Source: CAYTOF01 sp964439435 (lineage in GTDB: Bacteria > Bacillota > Clostridia > Oscillospirales > QAMX01). Taken from it: a stretch of 11,655 nucleotides of DNA. Below the pieces are notes generated by a model that saw nothing but the letters and a program-made list of their open reading frames with translations, ran no database searches and had not been told where the DNA came from. Shown here one piece after another: positions 6,953-11,655 of the stretch. The DNA lies in the NCBI GenBank assembly GCA_964439435.1, contig CAYTOF010000067.1, forward strand, positions 1 to 11,655, given 5' to 3'. Position 1 is the first letter of the stretch. Each line of letters opens with the position of its first letter. Both the position numbers and the translations under genes were made by a program.

Positions 6953-8127
6953 GAATTCTTAAAAACAACACCCATAAAATCACCTACCTGTGCCCAGGCG
7001 GCCTTGCTCTCGGGGGTTAAATCCCCCAGGATGTGAAAAGCATGAAACATGCCGTGAAATCTCAAAAGTGTCACATCCACGCCGACTGCGGCACACTTTT
7101 TAAAAATGGTCAGTGAATCGCTTTCCAGCATTTCCACAGTGCCCACATGCAAAAGGAGCGGTGGAAAGCCGCTGTAATCGGCATACACAGGAGAGAGGGC
7201 AGGGTCTTTCAGATCTGCTTGACCCGCATACAGTGTGGAGAGCCCGGGGCTCCTTCCGCCGTCGTTTTTCCCCGGCGCCTTGCCGAAAGTGGGGTCATTA
7301 TACAGATTGTAATCATAAGAATCACCCAGACAGGCAATATCGGCCCAAGGAGAAAGACAAATAACTGCGGCAGGCGCAGCTTTTTTAGTGGCTATGAGAT
7401 GAGCTGTTAAAGACAGAGCCAGATTCCCGCCCGCGCTGTCCCCGATGACAATTATGTTTTGGGGCAAGGTGCCGATGCCAAGGAGGTATTCATATGCCGC
7501 GAGAGCATCGAAGAGGGCCGCAGGATGTGTGTGCAGTGGGGCAGTTTTATAGTCCACAGAGAGCACTGTGGCGCCGCCTCCGAGTTTGCTGTAACGGACA
7601 GCCAAGTTTCTATAGACATTGTTATAGCCGAGAATAAAAGAACCGCCGTGCAACATCAAAATAACGTGATCTGACATGCTGTCTTTGAGTTGGAGTTGTT
7701 CAAGGTGGACATCGTCTCCATATGTAAAGCGCTTGTTGGTGTACTCACGCGGAGGTTTCCATTCGCCCTCCAGGCATGATGAGGCGACAAATGGCATGCT
7801 GTTCTCGTTGAGAAAAGGGAGGCGCATGACAAAGCGAAGTGTCTCTCGTGTAAGTGTGGCAGAAAAAGACATACGCGGATCGGGTCTGCCCAGCACCGGG
7901 GCAGAAAGACCAAGCATAAGCGCCAAAATCCAGCAAAGTGGACGCAAATACCCTTTCCAAAGACGGGTGATGCGCAAAAGCGCAAGAAGTGCCATCGCAC
8001 AGAAAAGCAAGACCCATGCGGCAAAAATTGATTTGGTTATGAGCATTAAAATTGTGCTCGGTAAAAAGGCGGCGCAGAGCCCCGTGAAAAACAAGAGATG
8101 TTTCTTTGTCTTTCTTGATTTTGCCAC
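6949..8127 (-). CDS. Membrane-anchored alpha/beta-hydrolase (HSL-type esterase/lipase)
   Basis: Predicted carboxylesterase of the hormone-sensitive-lipase group, 392 residues. GTG (8127-8125) is chosen as start because AAAGGCGG (8142-8133 region) precedes it by 6 nt; an in-frame TTG at 8145 has no such site. After a basic N-terminus (MAKSRKTKK), three hydrophobic segments (about 11-30, 34-51, 63-79) suggest anchoring in the membrane. The hydrolase domain shows the oxyanion-hole HGGSF (160-164), nucleophile S231 in GDSAGG (229-234), acid E332 in VGTVEML and H362 in FHGMFHAF. The catalytic acid is Glu where Asp is more common; this also occurs in related esterases. The domain faces an unknown side of the membrane. 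It is a single-gene unit with its own promoter, convergent with the ThuA operon and divergent from recA. Deacetylation of sugars is a tempting but unproven role. Confidence 0.87.
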   Translation of the reverse strand: MAKSRKTKKHLLFFTGLCAAFLPSTILMLITKSIFAAWVLLFCAMALLALLRITRLWKGYLRPLCWILALMLGLSAPVLGRPDPRMSFSATLTRETLRFVMRLPFLNENSMPFVASSCLEGEWKPPREYTNKRFTYGDDVHLEQLQLKDSMSDHVILMLHGGSFILGYNNVYRNLAVRYSKLGGGATVLSVDYKTAPLHTHPAALFDALAAYEYLLGIGTLPQNIIVIGDSAGGNLALSLTAHLIATKKAAPAAVICLSPWADIACLGDSYDYNLYNDPTFGKAPGKNDGGRSPGLSTLYAGQADLKDPALSPVYADYSGFPPLLLHVGTVEMLESDSLTIFKKCAAVGVDVTLLRFHGMFHAFHILGDLTPESKAAWAQVGDFMGVVFKNS

Positions 8128-8180
8128 AAAACACCGCCTTTGCAAGCTTGGAAATTAAGTATTTTACAGTTATGTTTTAA

Positions 8181-8209
8181 ATTATAACACGGGTTGTTCC
8201 AATACGCAA
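8181..8209 (-). promoter_or_regulatory. Putative promoter of the esterase gene
   Basis: On the minus strand, TTGCGT (8209-8204), a 17-bp spacer and TATAAT (8186-8181) preceded by TGT (extended -10). It is about 54 bp upstream of the GTG start. Confidence 0.55.
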
Positions 8210-8346
8210 AGCGAATTAAAAGGCAAAATGCTCCATGGTTTTGAGAACACAATCCCTTGAGCTTCGATGCGCGTTTTAAGTGTGATTTTTGAAAGCTGCG
8301 AAGGGGCTGTGAAAACACGCATTTGATAACAGAGTTTTGTTTACAG
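8210..8346. other. Intergenic region between divergent esterase and recA promoters
   Basis: The full gap between the two start codons is 278 bp (8128-8405). Outside the two predicted promoters I see no gene, no stable hairpin and no GAAC-N4-GTTC LexA box. The length leaves room for regulatory sites of a kind I cannot recognise. Confidence 0.5.
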
Positions 8347-8375
8347 TTGATTTTTATACATATTTATAGTAAAAT
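8347..8375 (+). promoter_or_regulatory. Putative promoter of the recA operon
   Basis: TTGATT (8347-8352), a 17-bp spacer and TAAAAT (8370-8375) in a very A+T-rich stretch. A TATAAT at 8375-8380 lies 22 bp from the same -35 and is less well placed. Confidence 0.55.
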
Positions 8376-8405
8376 ATAATATAATTTATTTGCGGGGTGG
8401 AGAAA

Positions 8406-9467
8406 ATGGAGAAAAAAAAGGCGCTGGAAACAGCAATGGCTCAACTTGAGAAGTCATACGGTAAAGGTACGGTAATGAGGCTTGGTGACAATCCCACGAT
8501 GAATGTCGACTCAATACCCACAGGCTCTCTAACTCTTGACCTCGCTCTCGGAATCGGAGGAGTGCCCAGAGGTCGAATTGTAGAGATTTTTGGGCCTGAA
8601 TCATCGGGCAAAACAACGGTTGCCCTCCATATTGTTGCAGAGGCACAAAGGCTTGGCGGTGAAGCTGCTTTTATAGATGCGGAACATGCCCTTGACCCTG
8701 AATATGCAAAGAAAATAGGTGTGGATGTGGACAACCTCCTTGTGTCTCAACCTGACTACGGAGAGCAGGCATTGTCCATTGCAGAGGCACTTGTAAACAG
8801 CGGAGCAGTTGATGTGATAGTGGTGGACTCAGTTGCCGCACTCACACCCAAAACCGAAATAGAGGGCAACATGGGTGACGCCTATGTGGGTGTGCTTGCA
8901 AGACAGATGTCTCAGGCGATGCGCAAGCTCGCAGGCCCGGTGGCACGCTCAAATACCGTTGCCATATTTATAAATCAATTGAGAGAAAAAATCGGTGTTG
9001 TATACGGCAACCCGGAAGTCACGACCGGCGGGCGTGCGCTCAAGTTTTATTCCAGTGTGAGACTTGATGTGCGTAGAATGGAGCTCATAAAAGCCGGAAC
9101 CGAAAATATCGGCACACGGGTGAAGGTTAAAGTTGTGAAAAACAAGGTGGCACCTCCCTTTAAAGAAGCTGAGTTTGACATGATGTTTGGCCTTGGCATT
9201 TCGAAATACGGAGAGCTTGTGGATATCGGCACAAAGCTCGGACTGGTTCAAAAAAGCGGTTCATGGTTCAGCATGGGCGAAACCAGACTCGGACAGGGGA
9301 GAGAGAACGCCAAGGAGTTTTTCCAAAACAACCCGGATTTGGCGCTTAAACTGGAAGCGGACATCAAAGAGACGATTAAAAATGGCAGCACACCCGAACC
9401 TGAACCCAAACGCACTGGAGGCACAAAGGCAACCTCTCCTGTTTTGGTGGAGGATTTCGAAGAGTAA
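8406..9467 (+). CDS. recA: Recombinase RecA
   Basis: ATP-dependent DNA strand-exchange protein of homologous recombination and co-protease for LexA in the SOS response. With the ATG at 8406 it has 353 residues, normal for the family. Seen: N-terminal KKKALETAMAQLEKSYGKG; Walker A GPESSGKT (63-70); Walker B VIVVDS (137-142); loop L1 around EGNMGDAYVGVLARQM (153-168); loop L2 with GNPEVTTGGRALKF (201-214), here VYGNPEV rather than the usual MFGNPET; and an acidic C-terminal tail (LVEDFEE). An in-frame GTG at 8397 would add three residues, but GGGGTG (8394-8399) then makes a well-spaced ribosome binding site for the ATG. It is the first gene of a recA-recX-rimO-pgsA run. Confidence 0.98.
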   Translation: MEKKKALETAMAQLEKSYGKGTVMRLGDNPTMNVDSIPTGSLTLDLALGIGGVPRGRIVEIFGPESSGKTTVALHIVAEAQRLGGEAAFIDAEHALDPEYAKKIGVDVDNLLVSQPDYGEQALSIAEALVNSGAVDVIVVDSVAALTPKTEIEGNMGDAYVGVLARQMSQAMRKLAGPVARSNTVAIFINQLREKIGVVYGNPEVTTGGRALKFYSSVRLDVRRMELIKAGTENIGTRVKVKVVKNKVAPPFKEAEFDMMFGLGISKYGELVDIGTKLGLVQKSGSWFSMGETRLGQGRENAKEFFQNNPDLALKLEADIKETIKNGSTPEPEPKRTGGTKATSPVLVEDFEE

Positions 9468-9484
9468 TAGCTTGAAAAACAATT

Positions 9485-10108
9485 ATGGATGAAAATACAA
9501 ATAAAATTATATCTATAACGCCGGCCCTCAGAGGCAAAAAAATGTGTGTCAAGTTTTGGGACGGCAGAACTCTTTATCTACGCAAAAAAACTGTGGAAGC
9601 TCAAGGCCTTTCTCGTGGGATGAGTTTATCCGACGAACAGGTCAAAGAACTGCGAAACAGCGAAGGGTATTCTGCCCAAGAAGCCGCAGCATTCACACTT
9701 GGCAGGCGGCAATTGTCACGCAAAGAACTAGAAGACAAACTCTTAGAAAAATCCTATGCCCAAGATGATGTGGATGAGGCTTTGGACAAAATGACGGAGC
9801 TTGGGTTTATCGATGATGAGCAGTACTCCTTTGATGTAGTTGAAATGGCCATCTCCAAATGTTTATCTAAAAGAGGGGCAAAACATGAGCTCTATAAAAG
9901 AGGGATAGACAAAGAGCTAATGGAGAATGCGCTTGAAAACTACCCGGCTGAGGCGGATTTGGTAACCAAAACGGTCAAAGAAAAATTTCCCCAAAGTGGC
10001 GAAAGAACACAAAAAGAGCGCACCAAGATACAGAATTATTTTTTGAGGCGTGGATTTGGATACAGTGAGATAAGACAGGGCTTGCAACAAGCCGATGAGA
10101 ACGAATAA
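9485..10108 (+). CDS. recX: RecA regulatory protein RecX
   Basis: RecX binds RecA filaments and modulates strand exchange and ATPase activity; the gene very often follows recA. The 207 residues fit the family. The N-terminal part (about 10-60) is a beta-rich region (ITPALRGKKMCVKFWDGRTL) and the rest is helical three-helix repeats: LSRKELEDKLLEKSYAQDDV (77-96), LGFIDDEQYS (106-115) and RRGFGYSEIRQGL near the C-terminus (about 189-201). The gap to recA is 17 bp. No clear ribosome binding site precedes the ATG, so coupling to recA translation is likely; an internal ATG at 9542 has a weak AGAGG but would delete the conserved N-terminal strand. Confidence 0.92.
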   Translation: MDENTNKIISITPALRGKKMCVKFWDGRTLYLRKKTVEAQGLSRGMSLSDEQVKELRNSEGYSAQEAAAFTLGRRQLSRKELEDKLLEKSYAQDDVDEALDKMTELGFIDDEQYSFDVVEMAISKCLSKRGAKHELYKRGIDKELMENALENYPAEADLVTKTVKEKFPQSGERTQKERTKIQNYFLRRGFGYSEIRQGLQQADENE

Positions 10109-10153
10109 AAGGAAATTGCCATCCAAAAAATGGAGGCAAATTAAAGAGGACAA

Positions 10154-11491
10154 ATGGCTGAGAAAATCGGGATGATCTCCCTGGGATGTGCAAAAAACCT
10201 TGCGGACACAGAGCAGATGCTTTATCTGCTGGATGAGGCCGGCTTTGAGCTGACCGATGATATTGGAGAAGCTGTGGGTGTTATCGTCAATACCTGTGGT
10301 TTTATAGATGATGCCAAACAAGAGTCCATTGACACAATACTGGAGCTTTGCAAAATGAAGTCTGATGACGACCTGCCTTTGCGCGCTGTCGTTGTTGCCG
10401 GCTGTCTTTCTGAACGCTACCAAAAAGAACTGACGGAATCTATCCCTGAAGCTGATGCCGTGCTTGGTTGCAGCGCTGTCGAGGGCATAATAGATGCTGT
10501 ACGCGGAGCTTTGGACGGAACAAATCCGCGTATTTTTGGTGACAAAAATGCTCCGATGAAGGAAATTGGCCGCATAAGCGCCACTCCGAATTATTTTGGC
10601 TATGTGCGCATCAGCGAAGGATGTGACAATTGCTGTTCCTATTGCGTTATACCCGGCATCCGTGGGGTGTTGCGTAGCAGAGCACATGAAGATATCCTAA
10701 ATCAATGCCGTGAGATGGCAAGTGACGGCGCAAAAGAGCTCATCATCATCGCCCAAGACATCACAAAATACGGAACTGATTTATATGGGAAACCGACTCT
10801 TGTGTCGCTGTTGCGTGATATCTGCGCAATTTCGGGTCTTGAGTGGATAAGGCTGCATTATATGAACCCCGATGGAGTGGACGACGAACTCATCTCCTTT
10901 ATCGCAAATGAGCCCAAAATACTAAAATACCTCGACATACCAATCCAACATATAAGCGACAAGATATTAAAAGACATGAACAGGCATTATGACGGAGCAT
11001 ATGTCAGAGCGCTCTTTTCAAAACTCCGCGCGCAGATCCCGGGGCTTGTTCTGCGCACCTCTCTCATTTCCGGCTTTCCGGGAGAAGAGGAGCGGGATTT
11101 TGATGAGCTTTGTGAGTTTTTAAGAGAATACAAAATTGAACGAGCAGGTGTTTTTGAGTATTCCCCTCAAGAAGAGACGCCGGCTTATTCCTTTGCGAAT
11201 ATGCCGGACGAAGACGAGAAAAGGCAAAGAGCATTTGTTTTAAGGGAGATTGCCCTTGAAAATATGGTAAGCTATTCAGAGTCCCTCCTTGGCAAAACAA
11301 TTACTGTTTTGTGTGAGGATTATGACAGATTGGAAAAGCTGTGGTTTGGCAGAAGTTTTGCCGATTCGCCGGATATAGACGGAAAAGTTTTTTTCACAAC
11401 CAAGCGGAATATAAAGCCGGGTGAGTTTGTGAAGGTTGAGATTACTGACACAATCATGGGAGACGCACTCGGAAACGAATGTGTCGATTGA
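10154..11491 (+). CDS. rimO: Ribosomal protein S12 methylthiotransferase RimO
   Basis: Radical-SAM enzyme that adds a methylthio group to the conserved aspartate of ribosomal protein S12. The 445 residues match the usual length. In order: the N-terminal UPF0004 domain with Cys12 (SLGCAKNLADTE), Cys48 (NTCGF) and Cys84 (AGCLSE) for one iron-sulfur cluster; the radical-SAM CxxxCxxC at C157, C161 and C164 (GCDNCCSYC); then a C-terminal TRAM-like domain from about 375. SLGCAKN and GFIDDAKQESIDTI, together with DIPIQH and LKDMNR, point to RimO rather than the related tRNA enzyme MiaB. An extra Cys160 lies inside the cluster motif. AGAGGA (10145-10150) precedes the ATG. It is 45 bp after recX and probably in the same operon. 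Confidence 0.96.
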   Translation: MAEKIGMISLGCAKNLADTEQMLYLLDEAGFELTDDIGEAVGVIVNTCGFIDDAKQESIDTILELCKMKSDDDLPLRAVVVAGCLSERYQKELTESIPEADAVLGCSAVEGIIDAVRGALDGTNPRIFGDKNAPMKEIGRISATPNYFGYVRISEGCDNCCSYCVIPGIRGVLRSRAHEDILNQCREMASDGAKELIIIAQDITKYGTDLYGKPTLVSLLRDICAISGLEWIRLHYMNPDGVDDELISFIANEPKILKYLDIPIQHISDKILKDMNRHYDGAYVRALFSKLRAQIPGLVLRTSLISGFPGEEERDFDELCEFLREYKIERAGVFEYSPQEETPAYSFANMPDEDEKRQRAFVLREIALENMVSYSESLLGKTITVLCEDYDRLEKLWFGRSFADSPDIDGKVFFTTKRNIKPGEFVKVEITDTIMGDALGNECVD

Positions 11492-11510
11492 CGAATGTGA
11501 GGTAAAAAAC

Positions 11511-11655
11511 ATGACTGCTGCGAATATTATCACCGTGATAAGGCTTGGCATAATCCCGTTTTTTATTGCCTGTATGCTTTTTCAAGGGGTTATTCCGGGA
11601 TTGATAGCGTTTATTCTATTTGCTCTTGCGGCAATTACAGACAAAATTGACGGAT
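11511..11655 (+). CDS. pgsA: CDP-diacylglycerol--glycerol-3-phosphate 3-phosphatidyltransferase, N-terminal part
   Basis: Integral membrane enzyme making phosphatidylglycerophosphate, the committed step to phosphatidylglycerol and cardiolipin. Only 48 codons are in the window. They show ANIITVIRLGIIPFFI, typical of the N-terminus and first transmembrane segment of PgsA, a second hydrophobic segment (about 29-42), and TDKIDG, the beginning of the CDP-alcohol phosphotransferase motif D-x2-DG-x2-AR. The start ATG follows GTGAGG (about 11497-11502), 19 bp after the rimO stop. The order rimO-pgsA is common in Firmicutes. Another CDP-alcohol transferase is possible given the partial sequence. Confidence 0.88.
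   Translation, partial: MTAANIITVIRLGIIPFFIACMLFQGVIPGLIAFILFALAAITDKIDG

Noticed and set aside
8128..8145. TTG start at 8145 for the esterase
   Set aside because: No ribosome binding site precedes it; AAAGGCGG is correctly spaced for the GTG at 8127.
8397..8405. GTG at 8397 as recA start
   Set aside because: The GGGGTG that includes it works better as the ribosome binding site for the ATG at 8406, which gives a normal RecA N-terminus.
10116..10139. Hairpin between recX and rimO (TTGCC/TCCA arms, loop AAAAA)
   Set aside because: A bulged 9-bp stem with no T-run; too weak to call a terminator, and continued transcription into rimO is more likely.
1..11655. CRISPR array, tRNA, rRNA, insertion sequence or phage genes
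   Set aside because: No regularly spaced repeats, cloverleaf sequences, transposase motifs or phage-like genes were seen.

Overview
The window looks like chromosomal DNA of a Gram-positive bacterium, most likely a Clostridia-type Firmicute. This rests on strong AGGAGG-like ribosome binding sites, TTGxxx/TATAAT-type promoters (several with an extended TGn -10), and a recA-recX-rimO-pgsA gene run. The taxonomic placement is inference.

Positions 1-6952 look like an accessory carbohydrate (glycoside) catabolism region. A Gfo/Idh/MocA oxidoreductase (minus strand, cut by the left edge) is transcribed away from a 917-residue TIM-barrel protein, with a 159-bp divergent promoter region between them. 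A DNA-repair alkyltransferase gene (ogt type, minus strand) follows. It overlaps the 3' end of the 917-residue gene and shares a second divergent promoter region with an operon of two genes: a 621-residue putative glycoside hydrolase and a ThuA-like protein. A perfect 17-bp hairpin closes this operon and also serves the convergent esterase gene. Pairing of ThuA-like proteins with Gfo/Idh/MocA oxidoreductases is a recurring theme in sugar-oxidation-assisted glycoside breakdown, so the four enzymes plausibly act on one substrate. Neither large barrel protein could be assigned to a characterised family by eye.

Positions 6949-8127 encode a membrane-anchored alpha/beta-hydrolase (hormone-sensitive-lipase type) on the minus strand, probably starting at GTG.

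Positions 8406-11655 are a housekeeping run on the plus strand: recA (recombinase), recX (RecA modulator), rimO (ribosomal protein S12 methylthiotransferase) and the start of pgsA (phosphatidylglycerophosphate synthase, cut by the right edge). Gaps are 17, 45 and 19 bp, suggesting one operon. A sigma-A-like promoter is visible before recA, but no canonical Gram-positive LexA box.

There is no stretch over 300 bp without a gene. No tRNA, rRNA, CRISPR array, insertion sequence or riboswitch was recognised. The best candidate for something undescribed is the oxidoreductase / double TIM-barrel / ThuA locus.
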